Assembly: GCF_001613265.1 (NCBI RefSeq)
Contig: NZ_BDCA01000041.1
Span: 1 to 53,988 of the forward strand
Origin: Nocardia vermiculata NBRC 100427
GTDB taxonomy: Bacteria > Actinomycetota > Actinomycetes > Mycobacteriales > Mycobacteriaceae
Direction of reading: 5' to 3'
Length of the DNA: 53,988 nt
The position numbers and the translations under genes are program-made. A model generated the notes under the pieces. The model saw only the letters and a list, made by a program, of their open reading frames with translations. It ran no database searches and had not been told where the DNA came from. Below, one piece after another: positions 41,606 through 53,717 of this stretch (position 1 is its first letter; every line of letters starts with the position of its first letter).

Positions 41606-42058
41606 TCAGGCGCGTTCGGCCTGCCACTGGGTCGCACGCTCCACATAGCGTTCGAGGTGGTCGGCGACGAAGCCCTCGGGCAACCACTCGTTCCCCGTGA
41701 CGGCGGCCGACCAGACGAAGGTCCGCACCGGTTCGGCCCTGCCGATCAACTCGATCGGCCGCAGATCGAATTCGGGATCCTCGAACGCCTCGATGGTCCG
41801 CCAGTCGGCCGCGGTGAGCCCGCTCAGCACGACTCCGCCCGCCATCCGGCCGGGCTCGGCGACCAATCCCGGATACAGGCGTTGCGGCAGGGCCGCGACC
41901 CGCCAGCCCCGCGCGACGGCGACATCCATCTCGGGGGTGCGCCCGAGCAGTACGTCGAGGACGGGACCGAACTGCAGAGTTCCGTAGGCGAACAGATCCG
42001 GGCCCGGATCGTCGGGGCGTGCCCGCCGCTGCGGAGCCGACTTCTTCGCCGCACTCAT
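41606..42058 (-). CDS. gamma-glutamylcyclotransferase-like (AIG2/GGCT) protein
   Basis: 150 residues with the GGCT-fold start FAYGTLQFGPVLDVLLGR, which binds the gamma-glutamyl group, and the internal catalytic-Glu segment near TIEAFEDPEFDLRPIEL. The family cleaves gamma-glutamyl amines or amino acids to 5-oxoproline; some members are called gamma-glutamylamine cyclotransferases. The substrate here is unknown. A link to mycothiol or to polyamine gamma-glutamyl amides is possible but unsupported. It is on the minus strand after the MBL gene, with 222 bp between. Confidence 0.85.
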   Translation of the reverse strand: MSAAKKSAPQRRARPDDPGPDLFAYGTLQFGPVLDVLLGRTPEMDVAVARGWRVAALPQRLYPGLVAEPGRMAGGVVLSGLTAADWRTIEAFEDPEFDLRPIELIGRAEPVRTFVWSAAVTGNEWLPEGFVADHLERYVERATQWQAERA

Positions 42059-42228
42059 CGCAAGACCTCCCCGGCCCGCACCTCGGCGGCACCGGTCACC
42101 AATTGCCGATCAGTTGCTCGACCGTCCCACCTGCTACTCGCACACCCGTATCGCATCCCTCCACTGTGCCGAATCGATCGCGGGCACACGACACCGGGTA
42201 AACGTGTGCTCCGCCACGTGTGCGATAC

Positions 42229-42246
42229 CGGCACCCTCGGGTGCCG
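42229..42246 (-). terminator. hairpin after the MBL gene
   Basis: CGGCACCC 42229-42236 and GGGTGCCG 42239-42246 form an 8-bp stem with a very short loop, 35 bp downstream of the MBL stop (minus strand). There is no T tract. The rest of the 222-bp gap shows CACACG/CGTGTG repeats and should hold the GGCT promoter. Confidence 0.4.
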
Positions 42247-42280
42247 CCGATTCGACCAGCCCTCGAGCACTGCAATGCCC

Positions 42281-43114
42281 TCAGAGGATCTCGCCGTGCC
42301 CCGCCGCCCGGACGCTGTTGCCGGTCACTCGGGCGAACAGGCCGGGATCGTGCGAGTTGACGATCGTGATCTCGTTGCCGTGCGCACGATTGAGTTCGAC
42401 CAGCCGCTGCCGGTTCTCCAGATACACGCCCCGAACCGTCGAGCTCAGTTCGAACAGCCACCAGAAGGGCGGCGTCCTGGGCTTCTCCGGATCGATCTCG
42501 TCGGCCACGTGGAATGCGTCGCCGGCGTGCAGCAACCACCCGGCCCCGGTATCCACCGCGACCCCGACGTGGCCGCGGGTGTGCCCGGGCAACGGGACGA
42601 CCACGATCTCCGGTGGCACCCCCGGCAGATCGCGCACCGTGCGGAAACCGAACCACTCCTCCGAGCCTTCGAGCTCGTTCACCATCCAGCGTGGTCCGTG
42701 CGCCCACTGGGGGGCGCGGTAACGCAGGCGCTCGGCGAGGGTCCGGCCGGCCGTCGCGGCGCGGAATTCCGGCCCGTGTACGTGCACGGTCGCGGCCGGG
42801 AAGTCGGAAAGCCCCGCCGCGTGATCGAGGTCCAGATGAGTGAGGATGATATGGCGCACATCGGCCGGGTCGTATCCCAGCTCCTGGATCTGGCGGATCG
42901 CGGTGTGGTGTTCGGCCGGCCGGATGCCGAGCAGAAACCGGCCGGGGCCCACGACTCGCCCCGGATCGCGTACGCTGTCGAGCCCGAAACCGGTATCCAC
43001 CAGCACCAACCCGGTCCTGGTCTCGATGAGCAGGCAGTGGTCCACCATGCCCATGGCCATGGTGCCGCAGTTGAGGTGATGAATACGCACTCGCCGAGCG
43101 TTCCAGACGCTCAC
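42281..43114 (-). CDS. MBL-fold metallo-hydrolase
   Basis: 277 residues, beta-lactamase fold. Metal motif THLDLDHAAG (HxDxDH, around 93-99), the second His in LPGHTRGHVG, and Asp in LLHAGDAFH. The N-terminus RIHHLNCGTMAMG and the overall length resemble AttM/AiiA-type N-acyl-homoserine lactonases, which would open lactone rings; the real substrate is unknown. It starts 36 bp after the oxyR stop, on the same strand, and may be co-transcribed with oxyR. Confidence 0.88.
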   Translation of the reverse strand: MSVWNARRVRIHHLNCGTMAMGMVDHCLLIETRTGLVLVDTGFGLDSVRDPGRVVGPGRFLLGIRPAEHHTAIRQIQELGYDPADVRHIILTHLDLDHAAGLSDFPAATVHVHGPEFRAATAGRTLAERLRYRAPQWAHGPRWMVNELEGSEEWFGFRTVRDLPGVPPEIVVVPLPGHTRGHVGVAVDTGAGWLLHAGDAFHVADEIDPEKPRTPPFWWLFELSSTVRGVYLENRQRLVELNRAHGNEITIVNSHDPGLFARVTGNSVRAAGHGEIL

Positions 43115-43150
43115 CGGCTGGTCAATCGGGGCGTCGAGCGGCGAAACTTC

Positions 43151-44059
43151 TTATATCGGACGCTGCTCTCGAATGATTTCCGCCAGTTGCTCGTAGTCCT
43201 GGATGCGCGCTGTCGATCCACGGAACACCAGGCCGATGGTCCGGCCGGGCGCGGGCGCCGCGAAGCGAGCGATATCCAGGGTGCCGCGGGAGGTTTCGGC
43301 GGCCACGGCCATCTCCGGGATCAGCGTGACTCCGAGTCCGCCGCCGACACACTGGACCACGGTGGTCAGCGAGGCCGCGCGAGTGTCACCGACCGGCCCC
43401 GGGCGCACATCCTGGGAGCGGCACAGATCCAGCGTCTGATCGCGCAGGCAGTGCCCCTCGTCCAGGAGCAGCAGCGGCAGCTCGTCGAGCGCCGGTGGGG
43501 TGAGGTCGGCGCGCCCCGCCAAGTCGTGGCCGCGTGGGGTCACCAGGACGAACTCCTCGCTGTAGAGCGGAATCTCGATCATCGTGGCGGCATCGGAGGG
43601 CAGCGCCAGCATCGCGACATCGAGTACCCCGTCACGCAGACCGTCCAGCAGCCGCGCGGTCTGGTCCTCGATGACGTGCGGCACCAGCGCGGGGAGACGG
43701 CGCCGCAACTCGGGCAGCAATGTCGGTAGCACATAGGGGGCGACGGTCGGGATGATCCCCATCCGCAGGATGCCGCCCAGCCCGTCACCGGCCGCGGTGG
43801 CGACGAAACGATCCGCGGCCTCGAGCGTGGCCATAGCCTGGGACAGCAGCCTTTTACCCGCGGCCGTGACGAGCACCCGACGCGTGCTGCGCTCGATCAA
43901 CTGCAACCCGAGCCCGTTTTCCAGTGATGCCAACGCCTGCGATAGTGTGGGTTGACTCACATTCAGATGCGCTGCCGCAGTACCGAAATGGCGATATTCG
44001 GCGACTGCCACGAACGCACGCAGCTGTGACAGGGTCGGCTGATAAGTCTGATCAGTCAC
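43151..44059 (-). CDS. oxyR: hydrogen peroxide-inducible activator OxyR
   Basis: 302 residues, LysR family. The HTH is AEYRHFGTAAAHLNVSQPTLS. The peroxide switch is intact: C204 and C213 in EGHCLRDQTLDLCRSQ, matching C199/C208 of E. coli OxyR. The ligand domain ends in RIQDYEQLAEIIREQ. GTG 44059 was used as start (MTDQTYQPTLSQLRAFVA), which is the family's usual N-terminus. It is divergent from ahpC, the classical arrangement. In M. tuberculosis the equivalent gene is decayed; here it looks functional. Confidence 0.95.
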   Translation of the reverse strand: MTDQTYQPTLSQLRAFVAVAEYRHFGTAAAHLNVSQPTLSQALASLENGLGLQLIERSTRRVLVTAAGKRLLSQAMATLEAADRFVATAAGDGLGGILRMGIIPTVAPYVLPTLLPELRRRLPALVPHVIEDQTARLLDGLRDGVLDVAMLALPSDAATMIEIPLYSEEFVLVTPRGHDLAGRADLTPPALDELPLLLLDEGHCLRDQTLDLCRSQDVRPGPVGDTRAASLTTVVQCVGGGLGVTLIPEMAVAAETSRGTLDIARFAAPAPGRTIGLVFRGSTARIQDYEQLAEIIREQRPI

Positions 44060-44083
44060 GCCTATCAGTCTAATGCAACTGAT
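44051..44083. promoter_or_regulatory. oxyR/ahpC intergenic repeats, likely OxyR site
   Basis: ATCAGTC occurs at 44051-44057 and 44064-44070, and the inverse ACTGAT at 44078-44083. ATCAGT 44064-44069 with ACTGAT 44078-44083 forms an inverted repeat with 8 nt between. The leftmost copy overlaps the oxyR start codon. Three half-sites about 13 bp apart fit LysR-type tetramer binding. An ahpC leader of about 100 bp follows. Confidence 0.5.
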
Positions 44084-44194
44084 CGCCTTTACCTTTTGCT
44101 GGGTTTTCGGCAAGATCGAGTGCGAACACTTCGACCGCCTCGCCCACCCGGCGCGGCGCGTCACCCCATGTCCCAATACGACAAAGGAGACACA

Positions 44195-44782
44195 ATGGCT
44201 CTGCTGACCATCGGCGACCAGTTCCCCGCCTACAACCTCACCGCGGTCATCGGCGGCGATCTGTCGAAGGTGAACGCGCAGCAGCCCGACGACTACTTCA
44301 CCCAGGTCTCGAGCGACGACTACGCCGGCAAGTGGCGCATCGTCTTCTTCTGGCCCAAGGACTTCACCTTCGTGTGCCCGACCGAGATCGCAGCCTTCGG
44401 CAAGCTGAACGACGAGTTCGCCGATCGCGACGCCCAGGTGCTGGGCGCCTCGGTCGACAACGAGTTCGTGCACTTCCAGTGGCGCGCGCAGCACGAGGAT
44501 CTCAAGACCCTCCCCTTCCCGATGCTGAGCGACCTGAAGCGCGAGCTCGTCACCGCTGCCGGCGTGCTCAACGCCGACGGCGTGGCCGACCGCGCGACCT
44601 TCATCGTCGACCCGAACAACGAGGTCCAGTTCGTTTCGGTCACCGCCGGTTCGGTCGGCCGCAACGTCGACGAGGTGCTGCGCGTCCTCGACGCGCTGCA
44701 GTCCGACGAGCTGTGCGCCTGCAACTGGAAGAAGGGCGACCCGACGCTCGACGCCGGCGAGTTGCTCTCCGCCAGCGTCTGA
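44195..44782 (+). CDS. ahpC: alkyl hydroperoxide reductase / peroxiredoxin AhpC
   Basis: 195 residues, a typical 2-Cys peroxiredoxin that reduces organic peroxides and peroxynitrite. The peroxidatic C61 is in DFTFVCPTEI; the resolving pair is C174 and C176 in LCACNWKKG. The three positions equal those in mycobacterial AhpC. AAAGGAG lies 8 nt before ATG 44195. AhpD follows after 23 bp, in one operon, under the likely control of the divergent OxyR. Confidence 0.97.
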   Translation: MALLTIGDQFPAYNLTAVIGGDLSKVNAQQPDDYFTQVSSDDYAGKWRIVFFWPKDFTFVCPTEIAAFGKLNDEFADRDAQVLGASVDNEFVHFQWRAQHEDLKTLPFPMLSDLKRELVTAAGVLNADGVADRATFIVDPNNEVQFVSVTAGSVGRNVDEVLRVLDALQSDELCACNWKKGDPTLDAGELLSASV

Positions 44783-44805
44783 TCACCGGAAAGGATTGTC
44801 CCGCC

Positions 44806-45345
44806 ATGTCTGTCGAGAACCTGAAGAATTCGCTTCCCGAGTACGCGAAGGACCTCAAGCTCAATCTGTCGTCCATCGCGCGCTCGACCGTGCTGAACGA
44901 ACAGCAGCTGTGGGGCACCCTGCTCGCCGCGGCTGCGGCCACGCGATCGGCCACCACGCTGCGTGAGATCGGTGAGGAAGCCGCCGACACGCTGTCCGCA
45001 GAGGCGTACAACGCCGCTCTGGGGGCCGCCTCGATCATGGGTATGAACAACGTGTTCTACCGTGGCAGGGCATTCCTCGACGGTCGCTACGACGATCTGC
45101 GCGCCGGTCTGCGGATGCAGATCATCGGCAACCCGGGCGTCGACAAGGCCGATTTCGAGCTGTGGTCGTTCGCGGTGTCGTCGATCAACGGTTGCCAGCA
45201 CTGCCTCGAGGCGCACGAGCACACCCTGCGTGAAGCCGGTGTATCGCGCGAGGTCATCTTCGAGTCGCTGCGCGTGGCCGCGATCGTGGCCGGTGTCGGC
45301 CAGGCCGTACAGGCCAGCGAGACCCTGGCAGCTGCGGCGGTCTGA
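44806..45345 (+). CDS. ahpD: alkyl hydroperoxide reductase AhpD
   Basis: 179 residues, an all-helical carboxymuconolactone-decarboxylase-like protein that keeps AhpC reduced. The active-site motif is C130-x2-C133 with H137 (GCQHCLEAHE) and E118 (FELW), the same numbering as the M. tuberculosis protein. GGAAAGGA about 15 nt upstream is the ribosome site, rather far from ATG 44806. A hairpin terminator at 45411 ends the unit. Confidence 0.96.
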   Translation: MSVENLKNSLPEYAKDLKLNLSSIARSTVLNEQQLWGTLLAAAAATRSATTLREIGEEAADTLSAEAYNAALGAASIMGMNNVFYRGRAFLDGRYDDLRAGLRMQIIGNPGVDKADFELWSFAVSSINGCQHCLEAHEHTLREAGVSREVIFESLRVAAIVAGVGQAVQASETLAAAAV

Positions 45346-45410
45346 CCGGCCGTACAACACTCGGCCGCGAGCACTGCGATACGCGTGCACGCATGCCGAG
45401 ATCGATTCCG

Positions 45411-45445
45411 CGATGCCCCGTTCCGTGATCCGGAGCGGGGCATCG
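45411..45445 (+). terminator. terminator after ahpCD
   Basis: CGATGCCCCG 45411-45420 pairs with CGGGGCATCG 45436-45445 (10 bp). The loop carries an extra TCCG/CGGA pairing (45422-45425 with 45431-45434). It starts 65 bp after the ahpD stop. Confidence 0.75.
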
Positions 45446-45500
45446 TCGTATCCGCCGAAGCTCACCGCGCGATCGATTGCTGCGAGTACGCTGACTCAGC

Positions 45501-46196
45501 ATGAGTGGAGTGGGCGACGACGGCACATCGGTCGAGGTGGTCCGAGTTTTCACCGACGCCGCGGGACGTTTCGGCAACCCGCTGGGTATCGTGCGCGCGG
45601 ACGAGGTGCACGGCATCGATGCGCAGGCGCTGGCCACCCGGGTCGGCCTCAGCGAGACGGTCGTGGTGCATCACCCGGAGGCTCGGCATGCGCGCATACA
45701 CATCTACACCCCGGCCCGCGAGCTCGACTTCGCCGGGCATCCGACGGTCGGCACCGCCTGGTGGCTGGCGTCCCAGCGCCATCCGGTGAAGATCCTCGAG
45801 GTACCGGCCGGTCCGGTCGAGGTACAGATGATCGACGACGGGCTGGTGTGGATCCGCGCCCGCGCGGAGTGGGCGCCGGAGTTCACCTTCGACCAGTTCT
45901 TCGACAGCACACTGCTGCCCACGGTCGATCCCCGGCACTTCACCGAGGGACAGCACTACATTTGGACCTGGACCGACGAGAGCCGGGGGCTGGTGCGCGC
46001 GCGAATGTTCGCCCCCGCCCTGGGGATTGCCGAGGACGAGGCCACCGGTGCGGCCGCGATCGCGCTCACGGCACAGTTGCGGCGCAGCCTGATCATCACG
46101 CAGGGAGCCGGATCGCAGCTGTACACCGAATGGGACTCCGACGGGTGGGTTCGACTCGGCGGGCATGTGGTTGCCGACCGGCCGATACGCGCCTGA
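45501..46196 (+). CDS. PhzF-family isomerase-like protein
   Basis: 231 residues, homologous to Rv2716. PhzF features: start VEVVRVFTDAAGRFGNPLG; E52 in LSETVVV, at the place of the catalytic Glu; DFAGHPTVGTAWWL (D76, H80); and the later DEATGAAAIALT. At 231 residues it is shorter than PhzF (about 280), as in the mycobacterial member. Reaction unknown. It lies between ahpCD and the convergent DUF5134 gene. Confidence 0.88.
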   Translation: MSGVGDDGTSVEVVRVFTDAAGRFGNPLGIVRADEVHGIDAQALATRVGLSETVVVHHPEARHARIHIYTPARELDFAGHPTVGTAWWLASQRHPVKILEVPAGPVEVQMIDDGLVWIRARAEWAPEFTFDQFFDSTLLPTVDPRHFTEGQHYIWTWTDESRGLVRARMFAPALGIAEDEATGAAAIALTAQLRRSLIITQGAGSQLYTEWDSDGWVRLGGHVVADRPIRA

Positions 46197-46229
46197 ATCA
46201 GCCTGATCGCCACGGGATCCGCAGGCTGA

Positions 46230-46880
46230 CTACCCCGCGACGGCGGCGATCAGCATGTAGGCAGTCCCCAGATCCATCACCACGTGCGGAACCGGTCCCA
46301 GTGCGTCCGGTGGCCCCGGCGGATGCGACAACCCGTGCCGGAGTATACGTCTCGTGCGCGGGACCACGAGTCCGATCGCATCGAGGACGAACAGCGCCGC
46401 CAGGATCGCGACGAGCACCGCAGGCGCGTGCTGCACCGGTTCCGCGCCGTGCCGGTGACCCGACATCACCCACAGCATCGCGCCGGCCGCCACCAGGTGA
46501 TAGATCAGCGCCGGTGCGCGCACACCGCTCCCCGGCCCGGTGCGAGGTTCTCGCGACGTCGCCAGAACCGGGCGCCAGGCCGGGATTCGCGTCACCAGCA
46601 GGCCCGCGTACACCACCACCATCGCGATGAGTACACCACGCAGCGCACCGGGTGCGGCAGCCGTGGGAAATACCAGCATCGCGATCATGACCAGGCACAT
46701 CATGAGATGTGCGGCATCGCTTTCCCGGTCGGCAGCCGTCGCATCGCATGTTCCGTCATCGCACGTTCCGTCACCGACGGGCGCACGCACGTGCCGCGCC
46801 AGGACGATCACCGCAGCCACCCCGAATGCGACGGCCACCGTCCAGCGCAGCACCGGATACTCGGTGATCAACGACCCCAC
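46230..46880 (-). CDS. DUF5134 membrane protein
   Basis: About 216 residues with six hydrophobic segments and a His/Met-rich middle (AHLMMCLVMIAMLVFP; ALIYHLVAAGAMLWVMSGHRHG). DUF5134 proteins are actinobacterial membrane proteins, sometimes near copper genes; metal binding is suggested by Met/His but not shown. The N-terminus was set at GTG 46880 (VGSLITEYPVLRW); the frame is open 24 codons further, but that part is Trp/Arg/Cys-rich and overlaps the upstream gene. A loop contains two near-identical GDGTCDDGTCDAT units. The upstream Pr6Pr gene ends 13 bp before it. Confidence 0.75.
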   Translation of the reverse strand: MGSLITEYPVLRWTVAVAFGVAAVIVLARHVRAPVGDGTCDDGTCDATAADRESDAAHLMMCLVMIAMLVFPTAAAPGALRGVLIAMVVVYAGLLVTRIPAWRPVLATSREPRTGPGSGVRAPALIYHLVAAGAMLWVMSGHRHGAEPVQHAPAVLVAILAALFVLDAIGLVVPRTRRILRHGLSHPPGPPDALGPVPHVVMDLGTAYMLIAAVAG

Positions 46881-46893
46881 ACCGCACCACCCT

Positions 46894-47526
46894 TCACACT
46901 GTCGTCGTGGTCGAGCGCAGCCGCCGGGGCGAACCCACCCAGGCCACCGCAACCGCCATCAACGCGAAGAACACCGCCAGGATCACCACCCCGAGCAGTA
47001 GCGACACATAGCCCTGCCCCCTGGGATCGAGGAACGGGTAGGGGTACCAGTCGACGAACGCGCCACGCACCAGGCTGTAGCCGCAGAAGACGACCGGATA
47101 GATCAGCCAGCCGCCGATCAGCCGCGCCGAAATCCGCAGCCCGGCCGGTATCAGCACCCAGTCCACGACCAGCACGACGGGCATGACCCGGTGCAACGTG
47201 TCGTTCACCCATCTGTCGTCGAGCGACACATCAGCGCCGGCCAGCAACAACGCGTAGACCACTCCGGTGATCAGCAGATACAGCGTCACTGCGCCACGCA
47301 CGAGCTGCCAGCGCGGTGAGACCGGATCCAGCAGCCCGCCGATCAGCAGCACCACGACACCCAGCAGGTTGGATTCCACGGTGAAGTAGCTGAAGAAGGT
47401 CTCCGGCACGAAGGTGCCCGCACTCACGTCGTGGACCGGAACCCACACCAGCGCGACGGCGCCGAACAGGCCGAAGGCGATGCGCGCGATCCTGATCCAC
47501 ATCGGCGTCCCGGCGCGGGCGATCAT
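46894..47526 (-). CDS. Pr6Pr-family membrane protein
   Basis: 210 residues, six or so membrane segments: the first around MWIRIARIAFGLFGAVALVW, then FSYFTVESNLLGVVVLLIGG, GAVTLYLLITGVVYALLL and WLIYPVVFCGYSLVRG. TFFSYFTVESN, and LHRVMPVVLVVDW with its conserved His, match the Pr6Pr family (FAR-17a/AIG1-like). Function unknown. ATG 47526 (or 47502) is the start. Forms a minus-strand pair with the DUF5134 gene and is divergent from hrpA with 93 bp between. Confidence 0.85.
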   Translation of the reverse strand: MIARAGTPMWIRIARIAFGLFGAVALVWVPVHDVSAGTFVPETFFSYFTVESNLLGVVVLLIGGLLDPVSPRWQLVRGAVTLYLLITGVVYALLLAGADVSLDDRWVNDTLHRVMPVVLVVDWVLIPAGLRISARLIGGWLIYPVVFCGYSLVRGAFVDWYPYPFLDPRGQGYVSLLLGVVILAVFFALMAVAVAWVGSPRRLRSTTTTV

Positions 47527-47619
47527 CTCACGATCGTCGCATATCAGACCCGGCCCGGCGCGGGTTCGACATATCGCACCGCAGCCGCGGCGCGCTGCTT
47601 CGCTACCCTGGTCGATGCA

Positions 47620-51768
<4,149 letters not shown>

Positions 51769-51787
51769 CCGGGCAGCAGCCCCCCGA

Positions 51788-52264
51788 TCAGTCCGCGCCC
51801 GCGGCGACCGCCCGCTCGGCGCGATGCCGGCGCAGCTCCTCGATCTCACGTTCGAAATCGTCAGCGGAGCTGAAAGACCGATACACCGAGGCGAACCGGA
51901 GATAGGCGACCTCGTCCAGATCGCGAAGCGGCCCCAGGATGGCAAGACCGACCTCGTGACTGGGAACTTCCGGTGAACCGGTGGCCCGCACTGCGTCCTC
52001 GACCTGCTGGGCCAGCAGGTTCAGCGCATCGTCGTCGACCTCACGGCCTTGACAGGCTCGGCGCACACCGCGAATGACCTTTTCACGGCTGAACGGTTCG
52101 GTGACACCACTGCGTTTGACCACGGACAAGATCGCGGTCTCGACCGTCGTGAAACGGCGCCCGCACTGCGGGCACGCGCGACGGCGCCTGATCGCGCTAC
52201 CTTCCTCGGCCTCACGCGAGTCGACCACCCGCGAATCCGGGTGCCGACAGTACGGGCAATGCAT
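51788..52264 (-). CDS. nrdR: ribonucleotide reductase repressor NrdR
   Basis: 158 residues, slightly longer than usual (about 150). N-terminal zinc ribbon: CPYC and CPQC in HCPYCRHPDSRVVD and RRRACPQCGRRFTT. The ATP-cone follows (about 47-137, VVKRSGVTEPFSREKVIRGV). It senses dATP/ATP and represses nrd genes. It converges with hrpA with 19 bp between. Synteny is Rv2718c, which lies beside the LysM protein; here an extra gene of 1.26 kb separates them. Confidence 0.97.
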   Translation of the reverse strand: MHCPYCRHPDSRVVDSREAEEGSAIRRRRACPQCGRRFTTVETAILSVVKRSGVTEPFSREKVIRGVRRACQGREVDDDALNLLAQQVEDAVRATGSPEVPSHEVGLAILGPLRDLDEVAYLRFASVYRSFSSADDFEREIEELRRHRAERAVAAGAD

Positions 52265-52386
52265 CCGGGATCCCTTTGTCGATGCCTGCGTCGGTCCGCA
52301 ACCAACGGCCGGCCCGACCGGTTCTGCCGGCGGAGCCGCTCGTCACGTATGTCCTGAGCGTCTTTCAGGATACCCGGAACGCGATC

Positions 52387-53643
52387 TCATACCGTCAGCT
52401 GCCACTGACTCGTGAGGTCCGCCAGCAGATCGGGCAGTCGGGTCAGCAACCGCCCGGCGGCCAACTGGTCGGTGAAGGGCACCGACAACACCTGCTGCGC
52501 GAAGGAGGGATCGGCCCGCATCCGCTCGTAGCACGGCACCAGGTCGCCGGTGATGTAGTTCCAGCGCGGACCCCGATCGGCCCAGTTGAAGTCGGGTAGC
52601 GGGACGCGCAGCGACACCGTGCGGCCGTCCACGACCGCGGAGACTGTTGTCGGTGCGAACACTCCTGGTGCCCGCACACCCGGCACGGCCGGCTTGGCGG
52701 CCAGGGTGCTGGTATAGGTGAGGACTCGGCCCATCACGCCGCGCCCCTGTGCGGTCGCATCCCATTGATCGGCGATGATCTGATTCTGTTCGCGGTCGGT
52801 CATCCGCAGTAATGCATCGTTGTATCCGGGCACCGTCCCCGTCGCCAGCGACCGCCAGGCCTGTACGGCGTTATCGTCGAGGACACCCGCGGCGTACATC
52901 TCCTCGATCGCGGGCAGGCCCTCGGCGGCATACGCCTCGTGCATGGGCACCTGGTCGAGGAAAATATGCTTCTGCATGATCATCAGCCGCGTCTGGTACC
53001 AGGCCAGGTCGGCAGCGGTCAGCTGTGGACCCGCCATGGCCAGCACACGGATATCCGACGGCAGCGCCGCGACCAAGGGCGCGGGTGTCACGCGCAGTAG
53101 ATCCGCGACCGCGCGGCCGAGCTCGTGGATGCCGGGCACACTCAGGATTCCCGCGACATCGCTCATATCGAAGAAGCCGGACGCGAACGAGCCTCCGGCC
53201 AGACCCGCGAGCCCGGTCCAGTAGTACTCCGGATGAGTGTTCGCCAAGCGCAGGTAATTGACGTACACCTGAGTGAAGGTCCGGGAGTTGGCGGCAACGC
53301 CACGGCTCGGATCCCAGCCGAGCAGATCGATATCGGCATTCTGCGCCCCCACCACCAGCCAGTACTGATGAAGTAGGGCTGCATATCTCTTCGGCGCGAC
53401 ACCGTCTGCCCGAGCACCGTCGAGGGCGGCGCGCAATGCCGGGATATCCAGTGGCAGTTGCGGGTCGAGACCACCTGCACGCTCCCCCGCACCGTTCGTC
53501 ACCGGAAGATCGAGGTAGGAGTAATAGCTCGGCTCGGCGCGAACCGCAGGGGCCGAGACGAATGCGAGCATGAAACACGTGAGCAGTCCCACCGTTCCGG
53601 CGAGCAGCCTCGACGGCATGGAACACAGGGCGGGCACCACCAT
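52387..53643 (-). CDS. secreted protein of unknown function, 418 residues
   Basis: I do not recognise a family. The N-terminus is a clear Sec signal: VGLLTCFMLAFVSAPAVRA, with cleavage expected before EPSYYSYL (about residue 36). The mature 380 residues are soluble, Ala/Leu/Asp-rich, with many Tyr and Trp (YLRLANTHPEYYWTGLAG; DFNWADRGPRWNYITGDLV), a conserved-looking MIMQKHIFLDQVPMHEAYAAEG and one Cys (LVPCYERM). There is no anchor and no catalytic motif I can name. ATG 53643 is used; ATG 53619 would shorten the signal. It lies between nrdR and the LysM gene, where M. tuberculosis has none. Palindromes precede it. Confidence 0.8.
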   Translation of the reverse strand: MVVPALCSMPSRLLAGTVGLLTCFMLAFVSAPAVRAEPSYYSYLDLPVTNGAGERAGGLDPQLPLDIPALRAALDGARADGVAPKRYAALLHQYWLVVGAQNADIDLLGWDPSRGVAANSRTFTQVYVNYLRLANTHPEYYWTGLAGLAGGSFASGFFDMSDVAGILSVPGIHELGRAVADLLRVTPAPLVAALPSDIRVLAMAGPQLTAADLAWYQTRLMIMQKHIFLDQVPMHEAYAAEGLPAIEEMYAAGVLDDNAVQAWRSLATGTVPGYNDALLRMTDREQNQIIADQWDATAQGRGVMGRVLTYTSTLAAKPAVPGVRAPGVFAPTTVSAVVDGRTVSLRVPLPDFNWADRGPRWNYITGDLVPCYERMRADPSFAQQVLSVPFTDQLAAGRLLTRLPDLLADLTSQWQLTV

Positions 53644-53656
53644 GGGCTGATCCTCG

Positions 53657-53717
53657 ACATTCGTTGTCGGTGAATGTATTCCCGATCACATCCCGAGCAC
53701 AGTAGCAATTACTGTGC
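53657..53717. promoter_or_regulatory. two inverted repeats between LysM and the secreted-protein gene
   Basis: GCACAGTA 53697-53704 and TACTGTGC 53710-53717 form an 8-bp stem with a 5-nt loop that overlaps the LysM stop codon (53709-53711). ACATTC 53657-53662 and GAATGT 53672-53677 form a second repeat with 9 nt between, 14 bp before the secreted gene's ATG. The first may end the LysM transcript; the second looks like an operator. Confidence 0.4.
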
